Of a DNA stretch of 19,930 nt, positions 9,780 through 19,592 are shown piece after piece. Made by a program: the position numbers and the translations under genes. Each line of letters begins with the position of its first letter. Within the stretch, counting starts at the first letter, position 1. Source of the DNA: Salpingoeca rosetta (taxonomy: Eukaryota; Opisthokonta; Choanoflagellata; Craspedida; Salpingoecidae); NCBI RefSeq assembly GCF_000188695.1, contig NW_004754925.1, positions 1,144,320 through 1,164,249 on the forward strand. Direction: 5' to 3'. The notes beneath the pieces were generated by a model that was given only the letters and a program-made list of their open reading frames with translations, searched no databases and had not been told where the DNA came from.

Positions 9780-10068
9780 CTTGAAAACAAGTTGAAGGGA
9801 AGCGAAGGGAGGGGAGGCGAGGGGAAGGGAGGAAGGAGGACAAGTGATGATGAACAGACAACAGCAAAACCACACACAGTTGCGGTTGCCAGCTTATCCC
9901 AACACCACAAAGTGCGTTTGTTTTGGTTCTCGTGACGCAGTGCGTTGTGCAGTGTGCAGTGTCGTTCGTGCTTTGTTGTTGCATTAGTTTTTCGATCGCC
10001 ACCCCCACAACAACACACCCCTTTCCAGCCTGATTGTCTCCATCTTTACTCAAGCGCCTGCTCTCACC
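9780..10068. promoter_or_regulatory. Head-to-head spacer with presumed bidirectional promoter
   Basis: Only 289 bp separate the start codons of the minus-strand gene (9779) and the plus-strand gene (10069), so both 5' UTRs and promoters must lie here or inside flanking introns. I see no convincing TATA box. A GA-rich stretch (9795-9840) lies next to the minus-strand start. The plus-strand start sits in a strong context (CTCACCATGT). Confidence 0.5.
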
Positions 10069-10457
10069 ATGTCGATGCCGAAAGGACTGGCCAACGCAGT
10101 GGCCAACAAGGCTTCCGAAGGCTCTGGCCTGCGCTCGCAACAAGGTGATGGCTGGATCCAGACGCAGACCAGCACATTCACCAACTGGGTGAACGTGCAG
10201 CTTGAGAAGGGCGGCTACCCGCAAGCTCCGGACGATGGTGTCGTGGACTTTATCAAGAACGGCGTCGCCCTCATCCAAGCAGTATGTTGTTTAAGTTGTT
10301 GTTGTTGTTTAAGTTGTTGTTTAAGTTGTTGTTGCTGTTGTTGTTGTTGTTGTTGTTGTTTAAGTTGTTGTTGTTGTTTAAGTTGTTGTTGTTTAAGTTG
10401 TTGTTGTTGTTGTTGTTTAAGTTGTTGTTGTTGTTGTTGTTTAAGTTGTTGTTTAAG

Positions 10458-10545
<88 letters not shown>

Positions 10546-11479
10546 AGTTGTTGTTGTTGTTTAAGTTATTGTTGTTGAAGTTGTTGAAGTTGTTGAAGTT
10601 GTTGTTGTTGTTTCAGTTGTTGTTGGGGGTGTTGTTGTTGTTGGTGTTGTTGTCGCTTGTCATGCCTCTGGGTGGCGGCGTTGATGCTTCGTTGGCGTAG
10701 TTACCCTATCGTGACGTTTACTTGCTCTGTTGCCTACCTTGCTCTGTTCAGCTCGTTGTTGTGTGTGCTGTTGTTCTGCTCTTACTTCGGGCGTTTCTTG
10801 CGACCGCTGTGCGTGTCGACCGACGCCCCCCGAGAGGCTCTGCATCCATCGTTCTGTTCAACACGACTAACTTTGTGACGCCTACACTGTTGTGACAGCT
10901 CGAAGTTGCCTCTGGAAAGAAGTTCAAGCGCTACAACAAGAACCCAAAGCTTCGCGTGCATGAGATTGAGAATGTCAACCATGCCCTGGACTTCATCAAG
11001 GAGGAAGGCCTCACGTATGTACAACGCAGCCGCTCAGCTCAACACACACAACACGCACACAACACACACACACACACACACACACACATACTCAGTAGGC
11101 GCTCGTGCACCACGATGTCGCTTCCTTTCTCAAATCCCCCGCGGTCTCACTGCTGTTCACGTTGCATGCAGTGTGGTGAACATTGGATCTGAGGACGTGG
11201 TGGATGGCAACACCAAGCTCGTGCTCGGCCTCATCTGGACCATCATCTACCACTACCAAATTGCCGCCGCCTTCAAGAACGCGCCCTCTGCCAACGCCAA
11301 GAAGAACAGCGCAAAGGACATCCTCCTTGAGGTGCGCGTGCGCGTGTGTGTTTCGCACCACCGCCGTGTGTTTGGGGTGCTTCCCTATCATCATTGAACG
11401 CATTCAGCCACCTATTGCTTGCTGTTCCATTTTGAGTGTTACAACCATTCCTCACACATCATCCCCATCAACCTCGTCA

Positions 11480-11520
<41 letters not shown>

Positions 11521-12959
11521 TCCCTCATCCCCTCCTCTCACGCACTTGCACACGCTGGCTGCAGTGGGTCAACTCGCAAATCCCCGAGTACAAGATCTCC
11601 AACTTCAACAAGGACTGGAGCGATGGCCGCGCCCTCTGCGCCCTCGTCAACAAGATTGGTCAGTCATGCAGTGCATGGTGTTGCGGTTGCGTGTGTGCGT
11701 GTGCCTACGCCCAATAACACCACCTGGCTTCACCTTTCTCCCCATCAGGTGGCGAGCCCTGGCTCATCCCCAACCACCGCGAAATGCACACGGAGAGCGC
11801 AAAGCGCAATGCGCAGGTTGCCATTGACACCGCAAACGAGCACCTGGCCATCCCAAAGGTACCGCCGTGCACTGCTTGTTGCCGCCTCGTTTGCATTTGT
11901 GTCACTTTTGAGTTGCACGACAATCTTTGTTGTGCAATCTCTTGTTGGCTTTACGAAGTCAGTGATCATGGCTCTCACGGCCGCAATGGCCCTACTTGCC
12001 TGAACCAACCAGCCGACCAACCAACCAATCAACCAACCAAATCACCAACCAACCAACCAACCAACCAATCAGCCACCATCCCAATAACCTCCCTCGCCCC
12101 TCCCCACTTTTCGTACCCCCGCAGGTGCTGGAGGCTGAGGACCTGGTCAACCCTGCCCTGGACGACCTGTCGATGATGACATATGTCTCCTACTTCAAGA
12201 CGGCCAAGCGCGTGCAGCCCGATGGCAAGATTGCTGCCGAGTCTGAGCCCGAGCCCGAGAAGGAGGCGGAAGAGGAGGAGACGAAGGAGGTCGAAAAGGC
12301 AGCGCCTGCCGATGACTCTTCCTCCGCTGGCCTCCCGCCCCCATGGGAGCGCAGCCCGGACTGGCGCGCGTACGAGGTGGGTGTCGTATGTGTATGCGTG
12401 TGTGTGTGTGTGCATGTGTGTGCATGTGTGCATGTGTGATGTGTGCATGTGCGTTTGCGTGTGCGTTTGCGTTTGCGTTTGCACGTGCCTGCATTGAAGG
12501 TTGCATGCATCCAATATTGGTTGCCATCTCCTCATATTGTTTCCATGACACACATCAACTGTTCTATCCATCGTATTCACCCTCAACCAACCCACTCTCA
12601 CCACCACCACCACCTCGACTACACGATCACCACCACGACGCCGTCATCAGGGCGCTGACCTTGGCGGCCGCTGCAAGATCCGCGTGTACTCGTCCACGAC
12701 CACATCCAGCGCCGTCACCCGCAAGAACAACGAGGAGATGATGCGCCTGTTTGAGCGCATGGGCGTGCACAACCGCCCCGACTTTGAGCCGTGGGTGATG
12801 GTGGATCTCATGGACAAGGCGGACCGCGACAAGGTCTTTGAGAAGGCCGGCACGCGCCAGCTGCCAATGCTGTTTGTGGATGACGAGTACATTGGCGGTT
12901 ACGATCGCGTCATGGAGCTCAATGAAACCAACGAGCTGGAGAAAATCCTCCAGTACTGA
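10069..12959 (+). CDS. Filamin-type tandem CH (actin-binding) protein with C-terminal SH3BGR-like domain, 417 aa
   Basis: Exons: 10069-10281, 10899-11014, 11172-11331, 11565-11658, 11749-11858, 12125-12376, 12651-12959 (TGA at 12957). All have GT-AG ends and matching phases, 1254 nt in total. Residues about 29-140 form the first calponin-homology domain: WIQTQTSTFTNWVN is the type-1 actin-binding helix, followed by FKRYNKNPKLRVHEIENVN and the hallmark VNIGSEDVVDGNTKLVLGL with IWTIIYHYQI. Residues about 155-258 form the second: LLEWVNSQIPEYKISNFNKD, WSDGRALCALVNKIG, AIPKVLEAEDLVNPALDDLS, MMTYVSYF. An acidic linker and a WERSPDWRAYE segment lead to residues 324-417, a thioredoxin-fold SH3BGR-like domain (KIRVYSS, PMLFVDDEYIGGYD) with no CxxC. 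Tandem CH domains of this kind bind F-actin (family knowledge). No filamin Ig repeats are present. Confidence 0.96.
10286..10640 (+). repeat. TTG-rich minisatellite with TTTAAG interruptions in gene 3 intron 1
   Basis: Starting a few bases after the donor GTATGT, blocks of (GTT)n of varying length are separated by the repeated interrupter GTTTAAGTTGTT. The longest pure trinucleotide run covers roughly 10458-10542. The tract fills more than half of the 617-bp intron. Its frame is open (poly-Leu or poly-Cys) only because the repeat lacks stops; it is not coding. Confidence 0.95.
11041..11092 (+). repeat. (CA)n array in gene 3 intron 2
   Basis: CA tract starting about 25 bases after the exon 2 donor. 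It is CA on the sense strand. Confidence 0.9.
11481..11517 (+). repeat. (CA)n array in gene 3 intron 3
   Basis: About 18 CA units, 47 bases upstream of the exon 4 acceptor, separated from it by a pyrimidine-rich stretch. Confidence 0.95.
11565..12376 (+). other. CH2 domain and acidic linker, exons 4-6
   Basis: Exon 4 starts WVNSQIPEYK, exon 5 GEPWLIPNHREMH after a split Gly codon, and exon 6 VLEAEDLVNPALDD. After the domain, exon 6 encodes about 25 residues dominated by Glu (ESEPEPEKEAEEEETKEVE), then Pro-rich PPPWERSPDWRAYE. The second CH domain of such pairs usually modulates rather than drives actin binding (family knowledge). Confidence 0.93.
12003..12075 (+). repeat. (CCAA)n tetranucleotide tract in gene 3 intron 5
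   Basis: Consecutive CCAA/CAAC units with occasional ATCA or AGCC variants, followed by a pyrimidine-rich stretch and the acceptor CCCCGCAG at 12124. Confidence 0.9.
12386..12480 (+). repeat. (GT)n/(GCATGT)n tract after gene 3 exon 6 donor
   Basis: GT-rich sequence with GCATGTGT and GTGCGTTTGCGT variants begins about 10 bases after the GAG|GTGGGT donor of exon 6. Confidence 0.85.
12651..12959 (+). other. SH3BGR/glutaredoxin-fold domain, exon 7
   Basis: One exon encodes the entire domain (residues 316-417). Matches to the SH3BGRL pattern include a first strand KIRVYSSTTTSSAVTRKNN, helix EEMMRLFERMGV, strand WVMVDLMDKADRDK, a cis-Pro loop QLPMLFVDDEYIGGYD, and a terminal helix ending LEKILQY. 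Redox-active cysteines are absent, as in human SH3BGR proteins, so it is likely a binding rather than a catalytic module. The clean one-exon boundary suggests addition by exon shuffling. Confidence 0.88.
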
Positions 12960-13735
12960 ACTCGCACACGTACGTACACACGCGTGCGCACACACGCACA
13001 TTCGTGCCTTTGTGTTATGATTCTGCTTTTCGTCGTGTTTTTCTTTGTGTCCTGTGCGCTTCGAGGTTGGTTTTGCCGCCTTTTTGCGTGTGGAATGCAT
13101 CCATCGATCATGCGACACGCAAGTGAACATGTGTCTGTCTCTGGCTGTCTGTCTTTGTCTGTCTGCCTGTCACTGTTCATCTTTTGTCTCTGTCTCTGCC
13201 TCTGTCTCCCCCTCTCTGCTTCTCTCCCGCTTTCTCAATGTTTCTCTTGACCTTCAGTCCATGCGGTACACTTTCGTGTTTTGTATGTTTAGTGCAGCGA
13301 CTTGCGGCCATATCAAATTCAAGCAGTGAAGAAGGCATGGAAAGGAGAGAGCTTGCGAGGTGTGTCTGATCTTGGATCCGACGATGCACAGAAGAAAAGG
13401 TGGTGAACGACACATGGCTTGGGCAACGCCAAGTGGACGGTCGTGAGAACAAAGGAAGACAGTCAAACAACAGAAAGCGGTAAGAAACCAGCCAGTAAGC
13501 GACGAGTAGAAATTAAAAGACTGCAATAGCACATGCACATACACAACATGAAAATGTATATTGTGCATGACAGAGCTCTGAAAAGGGCCACAAGAAAACC
13601 AACCATCGGCCAACACAGACAGACACACACAGACACACACACACACACTTTGTTAAAGCACATAGACAAAGCTTCGGAACACGGCACTGAGTGTGTGCAC
13701 CACGCCTAACATAACCTGTGAAACAGCCTGGCTTG
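12960..13735. other. Tail-to-tail intergenic region, genes 3 and 4
   Basis: 776 bp between two convergent stop codons. It must contain both 3' UTRs. It includes a (TCTG)n pyrimidine-rich tract (about 13128-13225) and a short CA array (13621-13648). I found no AATAAA on either strand and no coding signal, so the poly-A sites are undefined. Confidence 0.6.
13128..13225 (+). repeat. (TCTG)n / pyrimidine-rich simple repeat
   Basis: Repeated GTCTGTCT, CTGTCTGTC and CTCTGTCTC units, nearly free of A. It lies in the spacer between genes 3 and 4. Confidence 0.85.
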
Positions 13736-14002
13736 TCACACGTGTGTGGAATGCGTTGGTTGAGGGATGGGCTCAACCGTCAAGTAGCCGCCGTCATCGT
13801 CATCATCACCGCCACCGCCATTGCCCGGTACCACCAGCGGTGCTTGTCGGAGCATGTCGTTCTCTGCTGCCCACTGAGGGTTCCACTGGTGGGCTCCCGG
13901 CTGCGCGGCGCCAAAACTGCTCTTGCTGTCTGTGCGGCTGGTGAGCGTGACGGGCGAGCTGATGGCTGCATCGCCCGTGTGCGATGTCTGGCGTGCGCGC
14001 CG
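13736..14002 (-). other. 88-residue cytoplasmic tail with Tyr site and PDZ-ligand-like end
   Basis: After RRAR comes a Ser/Thr-rich segment, WNPQW, a run of five Asp preceded by Gly, then [12 protein letters not shown] and the C-terminus STHV. Tyr (codon 13784-13786) lies in an acidic, SH2-site-like context. The last four residues fit a class I PDZ ligand (S/T-x-hydrophobic). No catalytic domain is present. Confidence 0.85.
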
Positions 14003-16346
14003 CAGGAACAGCATCACCACCACCAGCATCAGGAACGCAACCACGCACACCACGACAATGAGTATGTTTGTGGTTGCCTCGTTGCCCGAGCTTGACGCAC
14101 TGCTGAGAGCGCGCGTGTCCCGCCGGGCCTGATCTTCCGTGGTGCAGCGGAACGGCGCTGCCTCGCTCACATACGTCCGGCGCGCATCGCCGAGCTGTGC
14201 GCACGATGTCACGCAGCGGGCTGGCAGGAACGTTGCGCTCTGCCGCGTGTCGTTGTAGAAGGGCTGGTCGCCAGGGCATGCCGCAAGGCAGGCGTCGCCA
14301 GCAAGGAACGGAAACCCCGTGGAGCATTGCACCACGCATGCGCCATCCTCCTCCTTGTTGCGGCACCGCACACACGCCGACGCGTCGCCCGGTCGCTCGC
14401 ACCCATCGATGCACTCGTCATGGCACCGCCCGCACACGCCCGCTTCGGAAGGAGCGCTGCCGTCCGGGCATGCGGACACACATCGCCCTTCGTTCTCCAC
14501 ATTGGCACACGCCACGCAATCAAAGGCAGTGACACCTGTGCAGCCGCCTGCGCACTGGGTGTGGCACAGGTTGCACGCGCCGTCAACGGGTGTGGTGTCA
14601 CTGAACGTGCCGACGGGGCACGCGACGAGACACACGGGGGTCTGGGGGTCGCTGAGATCTGTGACAGCGAGGCAGCCAGCATCGCAGTCTGCTGCGGTGG
14701 GGCCGGAGCACAGCCCGTCGCGGCACAGCGGGTTGCAGTCGTCGCATTCCCCAGAGGCGGTGAGATGGGAGCCGCGGCGACACGACGTGCAGTCCATTTC
14801 GCCCGCACCGCTGCACGCTGCACATGAGCGGTGACAAGCAGCGCACTCCCTGTTGTTGTCAGCGAAGAACCCGGCTGGACACGCGGACACGCATGCGCCC
14901 TCATGCCGCACGTTTGCACACGGGTTGGCCATCACTGGCTGCCCATCCGCAGGCAAGCAGTCGAACGCCGTTGGGCCAGAGCAGCGGGCGCTTTGCGAGC
15001 ACTGTGCATTACATACTGCGCACGTGCCAGACGTACTCAGGAACGTGGAGGTTGGGCACTCGAGCACACACACGCCACCGTAGCGCGCAGTCGCACATGC
15101 CGCGCAGTCCGAGGCATCAGGTCCCGTGCAGCCATCGCACGCGTCGTGGCAGGGTGTGCACGTGCTCGTGTCAGCATCAGCAAAAAAGCCGTGAGGACAG
15201 GCAGCGCGACACGCGGTCGTTGTGGATGCGGAGGTCACCGTGGTCCCCGTGCTGGCAGTGCTGGTGCTGGTGCTACCGTTGTTCTCTTGACCAGTTTGCA
15301 GTGCGCTGGTCGGCACAAGAACGCCCGCGCATTCCGTGCAATCATCTGGGGATGGCCCGCTGCACCCCTGCACCACGGTACTGCACAGGGAGTGGCAGGG
15401 GCGACAAATGCCATCCTCGTCGGCGTACTCCCACGCGAAGCATTCATTCCTGCACACGCCATCTGAGCCCAACACGCCCGCACACGAGATGCAGTCGGCA
15501 GCACCGGGCCCGCGGCAGCCGCCGCTGCACTGCTCGCTGCACGGCCAGCACGTGCTGTCTTGCAAGTACGTTCCATTTGGGCAGGAGGACACGCAGCGGC
15601 CGTCGGCGACAACACCGCGACAGGCGGCGCAGTCGGCGTTGGAGGGCCCGAAGCAGCCGTCACACATGGCGTTGCACGGCATGCAGTACTCGGGGGCAGT
15701 CGTGCCAAAACCAACGGGTGCGGTGGGAGATGCGTACGCGTCGTGGGGGCAGGAGCTCACGCACGTGGACGTGGTTGTGTCTGCAAACGCCACGCAGCTG
15801 CCGCAGCTTGTTGATGAAGGGCCCGAGCAGGTGGCGCACGCCGCATCACACGTGCGGCACACGCGCGTGTCATCCTCGTACGTGCCATCTGGGCAGGTGT
15901 CAGCACACGTGACGTGCACAACGCCAGCCTGCGCCTGCACAATGGCAACAGCGCTGTCTGCACACGACAGGCACTGGTGGTCGCCCGGTCCCCAGCATGC
16001 GCCGTTGCACAGCGAGGAGCAAGGCCTGCACACGCCTTCATCGTCCGCGTATGTGTTGGACGGGCACGTCGCCACGCACTCGCCGTCTTGCAGGGAAAAG
16101 CGGCGGCAGGCGTTGTCGAGGCACTCACTCGCAGATGGACCCTGTACATACGAGAAAGAGGAAAGGAGACAAAGGGGGGGGGGGCAAGTGGGAAGGCAAG
16201 AGCGTCAATGGGAGAAGTTGAGTAATGAGAACATGTGTGCATGAGTGCGGGTGAGCGTTTTCATGTTTTGTAAGGGAGCCTAGTGTGGTAGATGTTGTGC
16301 GGAACATGAGGCAAGGCCGAGAGTGTGTGTATGTATGTGTGTGTGT

Positions 16347-16396
<50 letters not shown>

Positions 16397-18201
16397 GTGC
16401 ATTGCGCGAAACGAATATGCCTACCGTGCATCCAAGCTGGCACTCGGCGTGGCACGGTGCGCACACGCTGTCGGCGGTGCTGTACTCAAACGTGTCGCAC
16501 GCATCGATGCATTCAACAGCGCCCGTGTTGAGCACACGCGAGAAAGTGCGGCAGGCGACACAATCAAACGCAGTGACGCCCGTGCAGCCATCAGCGCATT
16601 GGTGGTGGCACGGCTGACAGTCGCCGCCTGCAACAGATGTTGTGCCTGCTGGACAGTCGTTCATGCATGTGCCGTTCAAGGAGAAGCGCCTGCATGCGCG
16701 GCACTCCGATGCTGAAGGGCCCACGCATCCTACACAGCAGAAGTAGTGAACATGGACGGGGCGCACGAGCACCACATATAAGATCTGAGGGGTTTGCTTT
16801 GGAAGAATGGAGATGAAGAATATCTATCGATCCACAGGCGTCACACACGAAAGGATACACAGACACAGAAACACACGACACAGACAGACACACAGCCACA
16901 CACACACACACACACAGACACAGAACACACACACACACAGACACAGAGACAGACACACACACACACAGACACAGAAGACAGACACAGGCACACAGAGACA
17001 CGGAGCAACACAATGCAATTTGGTGCGCGTGTACCGCACCTCGAGAGTCACATTGGGAGTCGCACGCAATGCAACGCCGTTGGTCATCAACAAACGTGGC
17101 TGTGGGGCAGTTGGGCACACACGTGCCGTCAAGCTCCACATTGACGCAGGACATGCACGCAGACGGGCCTGAAGCGAGAATGCAAAGGCAAGGGGTTTGC
17201 GTCAGCAGAATGCGAGGCGGATGTGGAGCCGTGGGTACCCATAACGACGCAAACTCGTGGCCATGCAAGCACACAAGCACGCACACACAAGCACGCACAC
17301 ACCAGCACATACAACCATACAACACACACACACACACAGACGCACAGACACGACACACCTTGTCCGGTGCAGCCACCACTGCATTGCTGGTCACAGGGGC
17401 GACAGACGCCATCATCGCTCCAGTGGTTGGGCGGGCACGAGGCAACACAGGTGCCATCAGCGACGACGTTGCGGCAGGAGCGGCATGCAAAGCCGAGCAG
17501 TGCACCTGCGGCAGCACAGCCTTCGTCGCCACACTGCTCGTGGCACGGAGAGCACTGGCCTGGCTCTCCCGACTGGTAGAAGCCGACACCGCAGCGATCA
17601 CAGGCGCGGCCGCTCACCCCTGGTTTGCACGGGCACTGCCCGCTCTCTGAGTCGCACACGCCGCTCTCGCTGCCAATGTCGCTGCACGCGCAGTCGAGGC
17701 AGCCATAGAAGAAGTCCCGCCCAAACCCAAACGATCCCGGCTCGCACGTGTCGCAAGCGCGGCCAACAACGCGCGGCTTACACACGCACGCGCCAGTGCG
17801 CACATCACACTGTGGGGAGACGGCGCCATCAACGTCACACGCGCAGTCAACACAGGAGGCAGTGAGGTTGGTGGTGGTGCGGTAGTGGTTCTCCGTGCAC
17901 GCCTCGCACTCAATGCCCGTCTGTCAACACGATAAGTTGGTGGTGGAAGGCGAGAGGTCGAGAAAGGGCATGGGGTGGTTGGCAACGTTGTGTGAGCGCT
18001 GGTGGGTAATAGCTTTGCCACAGGGCTACAAACATGTGCAACAGGCGGCTGGCGACGTGAAGAGGGCTGATACTTTTGCAACAGACGGAGGAAGGGTGCG
18101 CAGCAGAAACAAAGCAAGACAACCCAGCAAAGAAGCAGACAAAGAATAAAAACAAAGCAGGCAAAGAAAAAAAGGCAGGCAAAGAAAAAAAGGCAGGCAA
18201 A

Positions 18202-18255
<54 letters not shown>

Positions 18256-18663
18256 GTGTTATCCTTGCATTCGATGCAGACGCCAACACCTTCGTCAGGC
18301 GTAAAGGCGCACGCATCAGCGTGGCTGTTGCAGTTGCACTCGGTGCATTCGTTGGCTGCGCTTGGCGTTCCCTGCATGAACGCGTGTTGGTTGAAGAGCG
18401 GCAGGCACTGGTCGCACGTTGCGCCCACAGTGTTGTGCTCGCAGTCACATGTGATGAACTCGGCCCCATCTTCATCCATGTTTGTCTGGCATGTGCTGGC
18501 GTGACCGTTGCAGAAGCAGCGCGACGACACCTGCGAAGAGGGACAGCGTGGCAGCGGATGAATGAGTGACGATGCATATCAATGAAGAGAATGATTGTGT
18601 GTGTGTGACGGAATTGGAAAAGAACAAATGGGGCAAAAGGCAAGAACAGAAAGGCGTGTCAAC

Positions 18664-18756
<93 letters not shown>

Positions 18757-19224
18757 GTGTACGCACAGAGGCACATACACGCACCCGGATGGAAGTAATT
18801 TCGTAGAAGGGGATGTCAGGGAGCGGATTGCCAAACGGATCCTCGGCGGTGTCGGGCCCGTGATACTCAAGGAACGCAATGCGCAGGAACCTGTACACGT
18901 GTGCACACATATGCACGCCAACGGTGGACGTGCGCGGCCAACAACATGGTTGATTGGTCAGTGAACAGGGATGAGGTGACGGGACTGGAGCAAGCAACAT
19001 CAAGGCAGATCGGATGCAGCAGTCGCGATTCAGAGCCACATCAACATACCGCGTGCGAACAAATGCTTGGAGCCGAGGGTTGTTGAAGAAGTCCCGGCTG
19101 GATCCTGTGTGACAGAAAGAAAGCAATGAGTGGTATTGGGGGGACACCGGATCAATGAGGCCAGATGCATCGGCGAGCAGGCAGATACGCAGGCAGGCAG
19201 GCAGATCGACAGATAGGCAGATAG

Positions 19225-19295
<71 letters not shown>

Positions 19296-19530
19296 CACGC
19301 ACACACATACGCACGCACGCGCAGACTTTGACGCACACATGCGCACGCACGCACATACATACACACTCTGCACCTGTTGGTGGCCTCTGAGGATCGAGGG
19401 GGTTGAACTGCAGGTCGTTGTCGCCGGCCGGGCTCGATCCCGTCGAAACACACACGGCTTCCTCGGTCACCTTGGGTGCCCTGTGACCACATAGCAACAA
19501 GCAGCAGCATACACACCACACACACACACA

Positions 19531-19592
<62 letters not shown>

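Larger units (their letters stand above)
10069..11331 (+). other. CH1 domain exons 1-3
   Basis: Exon 1 supplies the N-terminal extension and the first actin-contact helix, exon 2 the core helix with ALDFIKEEGL, and exon 3 VVNIGSEDVVDGNTKLVLGL. The exon 1 donor is GCA|GTATGT (phase 0), the exon 2 donor AC|GTATGT (phase 2) and the exon 3 donor GAG|GTGCGC (phase 0). The sequence around the third-exon motif is almost textbook filamin/actinin type. Confidence 0.95.
14130..17405 (-). other. About sixteen furin-like cysteine-rich repeats
   Basis: Repeated unit: CxPCHxxCxxGCxGPxxxDCxxCxx, then GxCVxxCPxGxxxD. I count repeat heads HEQC, DQQC, DSQC, HHQC, HAEC, SSLC, DAAC, NAMC, SEQC, HSLC, HDAC, NAQC, HRSC, NPLC, HTQC and HDEC. 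One repeat near 15240-15310 carries a Ser/Thr/Asn-rich insertion (about 30 residues, likely O-glycosylated). The first five repeats are interrupted by introns and the remaining eleven lie in one exon. Confidence 0.9.

Noticed and set aside
9889..9905. Possible RFX X-box (GGTTGCCAGC) in the shared promoter
   Set aside because: Only a half-site is present, with no second inverted half, so there is no basis for calling ciliary regulation.
10284..10700. Poly-Leu/poly-Cys open frame of 138 residues
   Set aside because: It is the TTG-rich minisatellite of gene 3 intron 1. It begins immediately after a perfect GTATGT donor and the protein resumes at 10899.
13736..14002. Receptor tyrosine kinase interpretation of gene 4
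   Set aside because: Furin-like repeats occur in receptor kinases, but the tail is only 88 residues and ends with a stop. No kinase motifs are present.
14824..16244. Long plus-strand open frames opposite the furin-like repeats
   Set aside because: They are antisense shadows of the cysteine-rich exon. The minus frame has clear domain repeats and a TM helix, while the plus frames show only biased Arg/His/Ser composition.
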